Part shown: positions 27,701 to 39,676 of the stretch, in pieces
Layout of the letters: each line of letters opens with the position of its first letter
Position numbering within the stretch: position 1 is the stretch's first letter
NCBI GenBank assembly: GCA_038373865.1
Contig: JAXGGA010001036.1
Coordinates: 62,001 to 126,000 of the forward strand
Length of the DNA: 64,000 nucleotides
Direction: 5' to 3'
DNA from: Uloborus plumipes
Lineage: Eukaryota; Arthropoda; Arachnida; Araneae; Uloboridae
Made by a program: the position numbers and the translations under genes
The notes under the pieces: model-generated
Seen by the model: the letters and a program-made list of their open reading frames with translations, nothing else
What the model was told of the DNA's origin: nothing
The model's database searches: none

Positions 27701-30700
27701 AAAAATAATTAAACAAATAAAAAAATACCTCAGAATTTCTCTTCCACTGTCTCTGATGTTTTTTCTGTACTTGTGCGGCTTGCTCACTGTCGGGGACATC
27801 AGCTACAGGATCAACCACACGAGTCATTGTTGGTTGTTCTGGGCCATATAAACCAATTGCTCCTTTGCCTTTTCTCAACTTGGCTTCAATAGGAGTTGTG
27901 ATACCTTGAAGACTTTTGCCCAGACCTTTTCCCGGCTCATAACCCATCTAAAAGTTACATAAATGAAAAAAAATAAAGCGTCGAAAAGTCGTCATTAAAA
28001 AAAAAAAATTTTAATTAAAAAATCATAAATGAGAATCAAACATCAAGGAGAAAATATTACTTTTAAGTAGAGCTAACTGAGACTAATTATACAGTATAAG
28101 TTGTGCAGAATAACTTACTCAAAAAAAAAAAAGACCATTGACTTAATTATCAAAACTTTTAATAATGTCAAATAGACTTTTCATAAATTTTTATCAACAA
28201 TTTTCTATCAGTATCTCTTATCTTATTTAGCTTGATTTTGTTAATTTTAAAACACTTAACTATTTTCAAGCACTCAAATAGTTCTTTCTGACTCAGAAAT
28301 TAATTTATTGGTACTTCAGCTACAACTTACAAAAAAGTAATTATTTTACAAACATAAATTACCTAGAAAACTCATTGAATGTTTTATCCCTTCTTCTAAA
28401 AATTACGCGGATATATCCATTTTTTAATTTAAACACCATATTCACGCATCCAAAACATTTTTTTCTTATCCAACCTTTACACCCTTAGAAACTAACTGCT
28501 TAATAAAGTTATAAGAAGAGAAAAATAACTAACCTGAAGTAAAAGTTTTTGACCAATACCTTTGGTATGTTTCTCCCAGCTTCCAAATTCACTGCTATAA
28601 TAACAATCAGAATAAAAATAATTATTTCAAATATGAAATTTCTCATTTATTGTTAGTACCATATAAAATAAGCTAGATTTTGAAAAAATCACACAACATG
28701 TATTGACCTTGAATTGACCAAATGAAAGTATGGAAGAACTGAAATATGTATTTACGACATTGATCAGTGGTTTAGAAAGGGAGGAGCACATATTGCGTTC
28801 TTAATCTTGTTCGGCTTATGCCAAATTTCAGATGAATGAGGGTGTACCTTATATATCAAATTTCAACAAACATTTATACAATAGCTGATGTTGTAATATT
28901 TTAAATTCTGAAATAAATCAATATCTTTGCACAACAAAGAAACACTAGGAAATACAACGTCAATTTAGTTCCTAATTTCTACTTCCTCAACATAGTTTTC
29001 TATTGTTACTCATCTCAAATTAACTCGAACACGCATAATGTAATTGCATTTAGAGTTGACACGTTTTTTCCGAAGGTGCAAAAAACTGGCAAAAACTGAC
29101 AGGGTAAAAATACCTTTTTGCCAAACTGCCAAAAATAGTAAACTTTATTTACGAAAATTTTTCTAACTTTTTACTAATTTTTACTTTATTTATTATTTTT
29201 TTTAACTGAATATATTCATTGCCTCATTCAACCTACTCTCTCAGAAAAAGGCTTCTTCGGTAAATATTATTATAGAATATAAAGGGGAGAGTAAACAACT
29301 ATATAACAGGTCACTGGCTTTGGTTCAAAAGTTTTAACAGTCGTAGTGAAGGGGATTGGGGGTCTATGCCTAAAGCCCCTTTTTTAAACATATATTGCCA
29401 GAGGTGATATTGTATTTTATATACATGTAAAAAGACTATTATAACCCCTCCTCCTAAAGCAGGTGGATACTCGCTACACCAATGGTTGTGTTCTAAATAC
29501 AGAAATTGCTCTTGATAACAATGCAAGACCTATTTTTGTACATTTCAATACTTTCTTAAGTTTTGAAATTAATGAAAAGAATTTAGCAGTTTACAATAAA
29601 TAAATCTCCTATGACCTGATTCAAGTATTTCATACTTACATATATTTTTTAATACAGCAGTCAAATATTAACTACAGATTCTATGTAGATATTAAAAAAC
29701 TTAAACTAATTGAAAGAAACATAAAATTGCGTCAGCCATTATAGAATTTAACTGTTTTGACATTTGACAGTCTTAAAGAGTATGAAATTTATATTCAAAC
29801 TTTGGGGTTACAATAAAAATAAAAAGAAATTCATTTGTTTACATCTTAACAATGTTCAACAAAAAACAAAAATGAGGAAAATTAGATTTTCATAGCAGAT
29901 GCAAAGAAATCATACTTGTCAAAATGAAGGCATCAATAGTATAAAAACAGCAAATAAAATAATTTCAGTAAAATATTCTTAGAATTGGATTTTAAAGTCT
30001 TCACGAACACTATTAATAACCCTAAAAATATAACGGAAGAGAAAATAAAACTGAACTAATGTTTCAGCATTTTTGGCATTTGACACTCATAAAGCACATA
30101 ATTTAATTTAATGTTTCTAAATTGATGATTAAACAAATAAAGAGAAATTTTGATATTTGCCTCTTAGCAAAGCATCAACCATGAGAAAAATTTGATTCTC
30201 ATTTTAGATAGTAAGATATAGCATTTTTCATCATGAAGGCATCAAAAGCACATAAACAAATAAATAAAAAACTTCACTGCATTTTAACAGATCTACATGA
30301 TGAATATTACCATTAATTAAGGCCAAATTACCAAAAATCAAGGAGTAAAAGGGGGGAAACTGAGATAAAAGCAAAACACGCAAAGAGAGAACACCAGATT
30401 TCCAGAGTTATCACAAAAAAAAAAAAAAAAAAGGAATTACAGTGAACCAACTTAGTTTATAAGCTCTAATTATTGATATTATTGAAATTCGTAATGGATA
30501 AATGTTTCATTCTATTCTATTTCTACTGTTAAAATAGAGCAAAAAAGTTTTTGAAGAAATATTCCAGCAAATCCATAATTTGGGTCTCAAAGGGCTAAGG
30601 TTAAAGCAATAAAAATATTTATGTACACACTTAGTGGCATTTTTTTGTGAACTTCTCAGACCAGCTATTTGGTATGCATTGCGATTCCCACTAAAACCAC

Positions 30701-33700
30701 TTCTAAAATTTGCATAGTTCTTTCTAGGTACAGCTTTAACTTTAGGAGCTTCATCTTCATCACTTGAACCCTAAAAAAGAAAAAAAAAATCCATAGAAAA
30801 TAAATCATTACAGTACTGCTTTTTTTGAAAAATAAAAAAAAAGAAATAATTCCTTTCACATTGAATTTATTTGGTGAAATTTTTACGTTTCAATCGAACT
30901 TTTGACACAACTGTAGTGCCAAGATTTTCGAAAATTCTCAACAACCACAGCAATTTTGCCGATGAAATTTAATATAATTCACAGATTAAACCGTAATTTT
31001 AATGTAAAATTGGTCGCCAAATCTAAATTTAATAACATAGGAAACTGAAAGGCAGAAAGTCGAAACAGCTGCGGTATTGGGTGAGAAATCGGACTCGGAA
31101 GGTGAAAGTACATAATTTATTCTAATAGCAAGTTTAAGAAATCTACCATTTTATCAAGAACAGGAAAAGTATTGCTTCCATTCAACTAAAATTTTTATGT
31201 CAATTTATTAAATTAGTTTAAAGATAAGATTTGATTATTGAAGAAAAATAATTTAAATTTATTTTTTTTTAAAAGCATATACAAAAGATGTCAGTTTAAA
31301 AGAAATTGGAATTAAATTTGGTTTCCCATGAAAAACAATAAACACCGTATCAAGCTTTCTTTAAGTAATCAAGTTGAGAATAAAAGATGTTAAATGTGTG
31401 CAGTTGGACTGAAAATCATTTAATATGTTTTTAAGCTGCCTTTTTATCACAGCAGCCATTCTTTCACGCATTTATTCCACAAAGTACTTTATGGAGTTTA
31501 ATTTCTCTACACATCAAACATTTTCTTAAACTTCTCCCTCATATTTACATTTACAGTTAGTTATTAACAATTTTCAAACCTGCAATACTTTGGACTAGTA
31601 ATGTGTATAACTTTTTTTCATGAAATCAATACAAAACAACATTGGTTGGAAGCTTTCTAGCGTAAAACTAAAATGTTTACAATTACCTCCTTTTCACTCA
31701 ATTCCTTCTTTTCTGGTTTTTCTCCAACAGTTCGAACTCCACCACTAATAAAATTAATTTGAGACGAAAAATTAGAAGCTCCTTTTCTACCAAAACCAGG
31801 TCTTTCTTCTTCACCTTCACTCTCATCACTTGCAAAAACACCTATGTAAAAATCAAAACCCAATAAGTCCTTTACTTAGATTTAGTTTTATTATTACTCA
31901 TTATTATAACAAATTAACTCAAGACAAAATTGAACATTGAACCTCTAACAAAAATTCTACGAAGTCGAGTTACTTTGAAAAGCATCAACTTATTTCAAAG
32001 CTAAGAAAGATAAAAGAGAATTTAATATTAAGGAAGACCACATTTTGTTCCTTTTATGTCTTTTTAGAAAAGATATCGTATTTTAGGTTCAGTTTTTAAG
32101 ATAAATTACTATTTACCATAGGCATCCAGACGTGTAATTTTAAGGGGGGGAGGGGGATCAGAAAATTTAGACGTTTCAAGGCTTCAAAATTTAACGGGGT
32201 TTCACTTAATTCTACTGTTTGCAAATAAAAGAAAGTGAGATTTGAAAATTTGCTGTTTTAAAAGTATTTTACCAATGTTTGTTTGGTGCAAACATTGTTA
32301 CAATACTTCTTTTTTAGGAAAAACTAGAAAACTTCCATCAGGCAGTCCAATGATAACTAGATAATATGTCACAGCCACCTCACCCACTCATTTCTGAGTG
32401 AAGTGACTGTGATGCTCAGATCAGAAAGTAGAGCTTCCTGGTTCAAAGTCAAATATGTGAAACATTAACAATGTTTATTTGCTCCTGCAGAACTGCAGAT
32501 AAAACAAACCAAATTAGAAATTTAATATATTAATTTGCTTTTGGAATGATTCATTTTATTTTTAATTAAAATTATTATTTTTAATTTATTTAATATAGGT
32601 AAATTTAGAATGTAAACGAAAATACATGAATATTTCACACAACAGATAAATATTCTTTACATTAAGTTGTCATCAAATTCATTTTACATCATAATCATAT
32701 GTTTTATGCTTTCACAAAAATCTATGAAAATATTTTATAGTGGGGCCATTTCACAGTATTTTGTCCAAAAAGTGTCCGCAACAAAACTCATTGGGTATAA
32801 TTTTTTGCAATAGATATCTGAAGTTAAATGTTTAAATTATGAGAATATGTTGATTGTTTTGAATTTGTTTGGATATTTATAGAGATATTCTGTATTTAAT
32901 CTGAAAATTGGCAAAAGTCATGTTGCGGACTCTACAGCTAAAAATTTCATAAAATCTTCCATATATGACAAATGAAACATTTTACAATCAATTTTTTGCT
33001 TGAAATGGGAAAATAGAAAGAGTATGTAGTCACTTATGTACTTTTTCAGTTTCAAATATAAACTTTTGTTTGTGTTTGGGATTCAGAAATATGTACCTGT
33101 AGAGTCCAGCACAAAAAAACAAAAAAAAGTTTTGTTTTTGTGGCTCTTAATAAACACAGCTCAATAATTATTTTTATTTTCTAATTTTATACACCATTCA
33201 TCATAATTATGCAAAAAAATTGCATATAAATCTTTAAAAAATTATATTAATGGCAGTTTAAAAAGTGTGCTGGACTCTACAAAAACGTGCTGGACTCTAC
33301 ACTTAACTTTAGCTATTTATTTGAATGTTTGTGTGTGTTTTCACTTTCTTTTTGATTTTATTTATCATTATAGTTTTTTTTTTGGGGGGGGGGGGGGAGC
33401 AGAATGTTAAGCAGAGATATAACTAATGTGAGGGCACTCTGCAAACTAGGAAAATGTACCACTTTAGAATTCATGAGCAAAAAGTGATATGCAGTGTTAA
33501 CTCCGCATATGCTGACTCGAAACAAGTTGACATGTCTTTACTAAATAAGGAGCTGAATCAAGATAAAATCACCTTGTCACACCACAAACAGTCTGTTCAA
33601 AAAGGTGAATGGGTTGCTGTCATATTTAATAACCAATGGTGGACTGGAGAAATAGTTAATGAAGATTTAAAGAAATCTATTTAAGTTAAATTTGTGTTTC

Positions 33701-34851
33701 AGCCGTGAGGTAGCAACAAATTCAAACAAAACAAGAAAAGGAAACAATTTCTGCCACAGGATACTTTATGAAACTTCCAGGAGATCCTGCACCCATCGAC
33801 TATGGTAGATTTTTTGCTTACAGTAAAGAAACAACAAACAGTATTTCTTCTCTTATTGAAAGACTTCAATTTTTTTTTTCTTGTAAAAAGATTACTTTTA
33901 AATCTTTAATAACTTGTCTTTTCTTGTAAAACAAATGTAAATCTAAAAATCTTTCATTATTTTTTCCTAGTAAAACCAATTTAAATTAAAAGTGTTATGG
34001 CAAAAGTCAATTGGTACATTTTGTAGAGTCCGCAACGCAAGGCATTTTACTATGTATGTGAAGTTTTTTTCCTATATTTTTTCAATTTTTCATTTTAAAA
34101 ATAAAATTTTTGTACTCCAAGCATCTATAGTGTATCAGTATTTAAAAAAAAACCAGCATTGATAATATGGGATAAATAGATTCAGAGGGATTAGCACTTA
34201 ATCTTGATAATTTTTTTGTTGTACTTTTGTGTGTAGAGTCCGCAACACAACACTTTTTTTGCCATAACTAATTAATTTACAGCTGAATTAGCACTTCCTT
34301 TTATTTTGAGTTTGTGTGTTGGTAGTACTTCTACACTAGCAAAAAAAAGAATTAACTTTTAGATCTTTATGTTGTAAATATTGATGTTCGAGCTTTGTGA
34401 AATGTAGAGTCCGCAACATCCAAATACTGTGAAATGGCCCAGTGAATAAACTAACTGTTGAAATCAACAGCTTATTCCCAGCTATTCAAAATGAAGGATG
34501 ATCAAAAAAATGTCCCTAAATGCAAGGTTTTTTTACCTTTAATTGAAACGTGTTGGCCGATGTGCAAACCTAGTATGTGAGAAAAGTTGTAGAACAATTG
34601 TTCGCTTATTTCTTATAAAATTCTTAAAAACGTGAAATTTTGCAAGAGCTAAATTTTTTTTTGGCTGTCACTCCTATATATTGTATTCATTCTAATTTAC
34701 TAATAACAAAAACATTAGTCAGAAAGTTCATTTAACAAGGTGTACCATATATTTGTTGATTTTTGGTTAACTGGTGTCTAACCCTGTTAGGATTAAATTC
34801 ATTTTCCAGGTCCCAATCAGTAACTTCGAACTTCTCAATCCCATCAGTCAT
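12739..34851 (-). CDS. TFIP11: Tuftelin-interacting protein 11 (septin and tuftelin-interacting protein), 15 coding exons
   Basis: Nuclear G-patch protein, homologue of yeast Ntr1/Spp382, which recruits and activates the helicase DHX15/Prp43 to disassemble the spliceosome. Exons in transcript order: 34746-34851, 31687-31841, 30631-30770, 28534-28594, 27729-27947, 23891-24038, 22216-22504, 21281-21425, 20270-20463, 19863-20059, 18811-19029, 17142-17348, 16088-16248, 13713-13790, 12739-12912. All junctions are GT-AG and all phases close: 2493 nt, 830 aa plus stop (human about 837 aa). The N-terminal domain carries [14 protein letters not shown] (residues 10-23). The G-patch is at about residues 135-190 ([20 protein letters not shown], then GKGLGK and [13 protein letters not shown]). 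Next come VIDMTGPEQ, the [13 protein letters not shown] block SLPELEHNL, and the conserved [67 protein letters not shown] and [15 protein letters not shown]. The C-terminus is [13 protein letters not shown]. The first ATG is preceded by an acceptor AG at 34860, so there is at least one upstream 5' UTR exon. The gene is intact; all transposons sit in introns. Confidence 0.96.
14881..15046. mobile_element. Small hAT-type MITE, 166 bp
   Basis: Ends CAGGGATGTCATTT at 14881 and AAATGACAGGCCTG ending at 15046, inverted with two mismatches. Flanked by a near-perfect 8-bp duplication, ATACAGGG on the left and ATAGAGGG on the right. G- and C-rich tracts follow the ends. It sits in TFIP11 intron 13. 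Confidence 0.75.
15047..16087. other. TFIP11 intron 13 sequence, nothing recognised
   Basis: AT-rich intron DNA with a C tract near 15917. No gene, RNA gene or element ends could be supported. Confidence 0.5.
22505..23890. other. TFIP11 intron 6, probably old repeat material
   Basis: A stretch at about 22600-23200 has higher G+C than its surroundings and may be an old interspersed repeat, but I found no terminal repeats, target duplication or coding remnant. The rest is AT-rich intron. Confidence 0.4.
24330..25214. mobile_element. 885-bp element with GAATGTGGGGCAAAGTGAAA-type ends flanked by TA
   Basis: The left end reads GGCGAATGTGGGACAAAGTG from 24330; the right end is the inverted form, CCCCACATTCCCC ending at 25214. 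TA dinucleotides flank both sides (24328-24329, 25215-25216), the target of the Tc1/mariner/pogo group. The phrase GGGGCAAAGTGAAA recurs inside (24529) and in reverse (CACTTTGCCC at 24859). The centre is a degenerate run of AAAT/AAAC-type tetranucleotides. A second copy in the opposite direction is at 41257-42060. No coding capacity. In TFIP11 intron 5. Confidence 0.75.
25567..27012. mobile_element. hAT non-autonomous transposon with perfect 8-bp target duplication
   Basis: The left end is CAGTGGTTTTCAACC at 25567 and the right end GTTGAGAACCACTG finishes at 27012. The exact 8-bp duplication ATTTAAAC lies at 25559-25566 and 27013-27020. Near each end are CCGCCCCC/GGGGGGCGG tracts. The CAGTGGTTCTCAAC motif and 8-bp duplication define a hAT element. 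The open frames inside are low-complexity glycine/proline runs from the G/C tracts, not transposase. In TFIP11 intron 5. Confidence 0.92.
28592..28597 (-). promoter_or_regulatory. TFIP11: NAGNAG tandem splice acceptor of TFIP11 exon 4
   Basis: On the - strand the acceptor reads TAGCAG. Using the first AG starts the exon at 28594, using the second starts it at 28591. Both keep the frame. The split codon becomes AAC or AAT, both Asn, so the only difference is one Ser just before the G-patch (NSEFGSW versus NEFGSW). Alternative use would yield 830- and 829-residue proteins. Confidence 0.7.
32743..34440. mobile_element. 1.7-kb element with 19-bp terminal inverted repeats and repeated TAGAGTCCGCAAC phrases
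   Basis: GGGCCATTTCACAGTATTT (32743-32761) is matched exactly in reverse at 34422-34440, and AGTG on both outer sides is a candidate 4-bp target duplication. The phrase GTAGAGTCCGCAAC or its GTCCAGCAC variant occurs at least eight times inside in both orientations (about 32773, 32924, 33100, 33266, 33285, 34025, 34236, 34404). A decayed reading frame lies at 33454-33870. In TFIP11 intron 1 (counting from the coding start). Superfamily not assigned. Confidence 0.8.
33454..33870 (+). pseudogene. Decayed protein fragment inside the 32743-34440 element
   Basis: An open frame from 33454 to 33684 ends with a module [18 protein letters not shown], then stops. Coding-like sequence continues in shifted frames, with VKFVFQP just after the stop and [20 protein letters not shown] at about 33771-33830. 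The aromatic-rich VAV-Y/F-N-WW-G-I pattern followed by VKF resembles small SH3/Tudor-like tails on proteins encoded by arthropod repeats; that comparison is from memory. At least one stop and one frameshift break it, so it is not functional. The element's mobilising enzyme cannot be identified from this. Confidence 0.5.
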
Positions 34852-35460
34852 ATTTGTGCCTAAAATCAAATTGAAAGAAAAATTAGCATTGAGTAATATT
34901 CAAGTAAAGAAATTTAAGTTATACACTAGATCATGCAAAAAAGCAATAAAGTAGGATATGATTTTGTAACAGCATTTTCACTTTCCTCAACGCAGGTTAC
35001 TCTTTATATTTGCCAACATCTAAAAGCTAAAAAGACAGTATATAACAAAGAAAATACAAAAGATTTTTACTTGAGCATTTTCTTGCAATATAAAATATGC
35101 ATGGTAATATGGTAATAATAAGAAAAAAAAATTAAATGTTACATTAAATATTATTAGACACCAATAAGACCAGTCTGGCTGTTTTAATGTTGCAAATTAG
35201 AGGTTTTACATGTGAAAGTTTAAACTATGCTAAAAACTTTCACGCATAAAAAAACACCTATCAACATTCACATAGGAGAAGAGGAGCGCATGTAGACATT
35301 ATTTGTTTTATACAAAAATATAACCTTTTTTCTTTTATTTTTTCAATTCTTTTACAAACAATAATCTCAGACCTAATCAAGTCAAGATATGTGAAAATAT
35401 TTAAACTAAATAAATATAGGAAAATTTAATTTTTCTAAAACTGTTTGACTAAAAAGTTTT

Positions 35461-35896
35461 ACCACTGAGAAACCAGTTTTGGACTGTATAGGCAGGTTGA
35501 GATTTTACAGACTCATTAAAATTTAGGAATCTGCTTGGAATGAATTTGTATCATGCTCTAATATCTGAACACTTTTTTTACAATGCATCAATACTTCTAT
35601 GTTAAAGACTAATGGCTAAACTTTAATTCTTACGTCTTAAAAGAGAAAGCTTTGGACACTGTCTCATTCAGCTATTTGTCTACCACTGAGAAACCAGTTT
35701 TGGACTGTATAGGCAGGTTGAGATTTTACAGACTCATTAAAATTTAGATTGCTTGGAATGAATTTGTATCATGCTGTAATATCTGAACTTTTTTTACAAT
35801 GCATCAATACTTCTGTCTTAAAGACTAATGGCTAAACTTTAATTCTTATGTCTTAAAAGAGAAAGGTTTGGACACTGTCTCATTTAGCTATTTGTC
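35461..35896. repeat. Tandem duplication, 221-bp unit x2, slightly diverged
   Basis: 35461-35681 and 35682-35896 share the order ACCACTGAGAAACCAG ... GCTATTTGTCT with a few small indels and substitutions (for example ATGTTAAAGA versus GTCTTAAAGA). Non-coding; in the 5' UTR intron of TFIP11. The differences make it older than the 137-bp duplication at 3544. Confidence 0.85.
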
Positions 35897-36483
35897 TTCC
35901 ATCATCAGCTTTGACCAGCCATTGTATTATTTTTCTTTGCAATAGAAAACTTTTTATTTTAAGCTTCTGCTAAATGACAACATTCTGTTTAGAACACAGG
36001 ACAGACCATTTTGTACCAAAAATTTGAGAGGGAATATCAATGACATTTTTTATTTCTTCATGTGTAAAAACATGTTGACTATCATACTTCAATCTGCATG
36101 TTAAGAGTGCATGGATTATACTCCAGTAATAACTTAGAGATTGAAAACATTATGAATCCATTCACTGTTTACATGTGCCCTAAAAGTATCCGAATATGCC
36201 ACACATAGCTAGATATTAATTAATTTAGGTAAACCTTGCTTAGATATTTGTTTTGACAAATTTGATTAATACACCAGTATCTTCAATAAATCAGCTATTT
36301 ACTTTCGTCTCAAAAATTTTCAATACAAAGGTATCAATCAGCATTCAAACAAATGCAAAAAAATTACTTTAAATTTCAAAATTGCTCGATTGACATTACT
36401 GGGAACATTTTTCTGCTAATTGTTTCAAATTTTCTTAGAAAAAGGATCATAATGCTGCCATTAAAGTATATTTTTGCAAAATG

Positions 36484-36516
<33 letters not shown>

Positions 36517-37012
36517 TTTGGGAAAATTGAACTGCCCATATGTGCTCCCCTACCCATCAAATCAATGCTGCTGTTCTATAAGAGTTAACAGGTTTTTTTT
36601 TATACAATGTGAAAATAAAAACTGCAAGGTAGTCAAGATGCACTATTATGTCAATAACTGAAATGAAACGAAACTATCCGAGTGACAAAACGAACAATCA
36701 CTTGTTTTAATTTCTGTCCATCCTAATTGTCCACAACGGTACAAAACAGCAATAAGGGTATGTTTAATGCGTGTTCATAAAACTTTACAAAAGTTGCCGA
36801 TTGAACAAATGAGAACTACTAAACGAGTACAATAATTCCGCTGACATCTAACGACATAAAAAAATGTGAAACTCGTTTTAAGATATTCACATTAAAGGAA
36901 TGAAAAAAAAATCCTCTATGAAATTAAGAAAGAGACATATGTAAGGATATACTTAGATATCGAAAAGTAAAGTATTAATCTACTGAAAATGATAAAAGAT
37001 TCAACATCTTAC

Positions 37013-37110
37013 TCGCTCAGGTCTACAAGACAACAAAATTATTAAATCGCTGCAGCAGCCATTTACAACTATTACATTACAGTCTATTAGATGTACCTGT
37101 GTATTAAAAG
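37013..37110 (-). other. TFIP11: Candidate TFIP11 5' UTR exon
   Basis: On the - strand a donor-like sequence CGA/GTAAGATG falls at 37012/37013, downstream of a moderately GC-rich stretch (GGCTGCTGCAGCGA). It would join to the acceptor at 34860, giving an untranslated first exon. There is no protein evidence and the upstream limit is a guess. Confidence 0.25.
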
Positions 37111-37190
37111 ATTATGAGAGCTATGGGGTCAGGGTTTCTCCTCCTCGATTTGTTGTCGCTTAACAGAGAGATTTTGACAAAAAAAGTTAA

Positions 37191-37492
37191 GGCAGGGATT
37201 CAAGTGAAACAGGCGATTGCAAATTACAATCGCTACTGGAAATGAATTACATTAGAACGTTTCTTGATAAAAACATCGTGACGTCAGCGTGACGTTTGCC
37301 TATGAAAAACGAGCTAGATAAAACATCACAGCCTACTTGGCGAATAAGAGGAGATCGCTGAGTGCTTGTGAGCTCTTATTGGCTCCACCCGTAGTGACGT
37401 CATGCCAAGTTAAGTTGATGATAATGTAATTCACTTCCAGTAGCGATTGCAATTCGAAGCGATCGCAGTGCTGTTTCACTAGTATCCCTGCC
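37191..37492. mobile_element. 302-bp MITE with GGCAGGGATTCAAGTGAAAC ends, TTAA-type target
   Basis: The left end GGCAGGGATTCAAGTGAAAC is preceded by TTAA (37187-37190). The right end is the inverted, slightly diverged form GTTTCACTAGTATCCCTGCC ending at 37492, followed by TAAG. A relative at 58613-58780 has TTAA on its right. Inside are inverted GCGATTGC/GCAATCGC words and two perfect TGACGTCA sites (37279-37286, 37395-37402). TTAA targets occur in piggyBac and Kolobok groups. Lies between TFIP11 and the OATP gene. Confidence 0.75.
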
Positions 37493-38750
37493 TAAGCTAG
37501 CGATTAGTACTCTTGTACTTTATTTATTTCACGAGGGAAAAAATACTACCATTCTTAAGGGCCATCCACACTCAACGGAAAATCTAAAGGAGATCCTTGA
37601 GGCAGTCCTCTATGTGTGTATGGTGAATTCTGTTGCGATATTCCCGCGGAACTCCGGACGCTCCTCTTATGCGGTTTTCCTCAAAGAATTCCTTGAAGAT
37701 TTCCTAAAGGAATGCATTCGGATTATTCGGAACGTGTGTTTAGTAATATTTTTAATTTTATATTTTAAATAGCTCAACTGCTGCTGTACGTTTAGTAGTT
37801 TTTGTTCGTATGTATGATTTTTTTTTTTGCTCCTGATTCTTCTGAAATGATTTTCCTAAGTCTTGTTGATATTCTGACCCTAATAAACATGCAATACACC
37901 GCCAACTTGGCTATTTCGATCTATGGACAGCTGTTTCGAGCTTATTATGCTCTCATCAGCATGGAATACGAAAGTAGTCGAGTTGGAGGCAGAAATCCTC
38001 TTATAAAGCAAAGAGAGCTAAAAAAAAACTGGCAGTTAATGTGAAATTAGAATATAATAAACGTTAATAACTAATGCAAATCTCATAGTTAGTAATAAAC
38101 AACCCTATTTGTTCGACGGTGAATTTGATATTCATTAATTCCTAATGCACTTGGAACTACACTTGATATGAAATCTGTAAACAAACTGCGAGTGTTTCTT
38201 TCGGTTAAAAGTGCTACCATTGGTCACTGATATTGATAGAGTAAGCAAAACAAACTGAATGGGGCCAGAAAATACTTAATTTTCTCAATAGTTGAGATTT
38301 AAGTAATTTTAAAACTGTCCTACTTCTTAAAGCCGCTATATAGATCACTTTTGGTTAGTTTGACCACACTCTGAGCCCTACTTATTTATTTTTACTTTCA
38401 ATTTTCGTTGTTAAGGAACAAGGGTTACCAGAAAGAAGTTTCGGGACATTGCCAAGCTTTACCAAATTTACGTGGCGCTATAATTGCCCAGAGAAAAATT
38501 ACCAAAATGCGATAACTTGCCAGAAAAGACAACCACTTATCAACCACTAGAAAAAAAAACCCAACACGCGCTAAATCCAGAGTGATGAAACTTAAGCTTG
38601 ATGCTTCAACTTGTTCACTTGTGACGCCAGCAGCGAAAATTAAACGGCGACATAGTGTCTTGTTAGATTATAGCAAACCGATTATCTGCGGTCGGTTTAT
38701 CCGCGGGTGTTTCCCACTTCTGTTTTCATTTTTACTTTCTTCGATATCTA
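37493..38750. other. Intergenic DNA between TFIP11 and the OATP gene, no gene recognised
   Basis: A GC-richer stretch at about 37555-37735 contains GGCCATCCACACTCAACGG and many GGAA/TTCC words and may be the end of a repeat. Open frames at 37802-38044 and 38582-38815 show no family motifs and I do not call them genes. Confidence 0.4.
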
Positions 38751-39004
38751 ATACAAGGAAGAAAGGTATCACCTTCCTGAACATTTTCGAATTTCTACAG
38801 ATTTGCACGTTTTGAGGTGTGCTGAGGCCATTTTGACAATTTTTGCAAAATGTCTATCTGTGTGTCCGTCCGTGTGTCTATACGTATGTGTGTGACCAGT
38901 TTTTTGTGGTAGGTCCAGAGCAAAAACTACTTTATTAAATCGAACATAACGTAGTGCATATGTGCCCCCATGCGAACTGGTGTCCATTAGATTGGGGAGC
39001 AATT

Positions 39005-39370
39005 TATTACAAGGGGGTAGAGCAATCGAACGTCTTCTGCGCTTTTGATGACTGCTATATCTCAGGAAATAACTAGCAGATTCAAACAAAAATTGATTCA
39101 TAGTTAAACCCTATCAGATGCAGGTGCTGATTCAATTGTGAAGTCAATGTCTCAAAGGGGGTTGAACAATCGAGCGTTTTTTCTCATTGTGACTGCTATA
39201 TCTCCAGAAGTTTTGAACGGAATAAAACAAAAATTAATCCACACATTAGAGGGTATAAATTTTTTGGCACAAGTAGCTTTAAGGGGAGGGGGGGGGGGTG
39301 CAATTGAACGTTCTTTTTTATCATTGCAACTATGTACCTCAAGAAATATTGTACGATTTAAATGAAATTT
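39005..39370. repeat. Three degenerate tandem units of about 140 bp
   Basis: Three units share the order G-rich tract, CAAT(C/T)GA(A/G)CGT, then GACTGCTATATCTC-like sequence, ACAAAAATT and a short AT stretch. The CGT boxes are at about 39027, 39168 and 39304. The preceding 38750-38930 stretch contains (GTGT/GTCC)-rich sequence (TGTGTGTCCGTCCGTGTGTC) and looks like part of the same interspersed repeat. Non-coding. Confidence 0.6.
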
Positions 39371-39676
39371 GGAATAATAGTGAACCTACATGCAAACAAG
39401 CTCCGAATCAATTTATTTTTACCATATTTGCTGTTATTTACCATATTGTACTGTACAGAAAGTACTGAAAGAAATTGCTTTATATTTCTTCTTTCGTGGT
39501 TTCCGTAGCACGAATCAAGGTAACATATAGGTACATATCCTCTCGTCTTTATTTGTCCCCATCGGACTTTATAGAAGAAAAATATGCAGGCAAAATAAAC
39601 AGACAAATATTTCTTTAGTCCTATTTTATCGGATTGTATATGTAAAATAGGCATTGGAATTGGAAGAAATAAAACT

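Noticed and set aside
32385..32460. tRNA-like stretch (GATGCTCAGATCAGAAAGTAGAGC and GGTTCAAAGTC words)
   Set aside because: A- and B-box-like words are spaced too closely and no acceptor stem forms; it may be a SINE trace but is not supported.
36353..36661. 102-codon frame containing a long Phe run
   Set aside because: The Phe run is a T tract; no motif, and the region is the TFIP11 5' UTR intron.
38769..39101. 110-codon - strand frame with His/Thr-rich repeats
   Set aside because: The HTHTYRHTDGHTDRH-like part is a translation of a GTGT/GTCC simple repeat.
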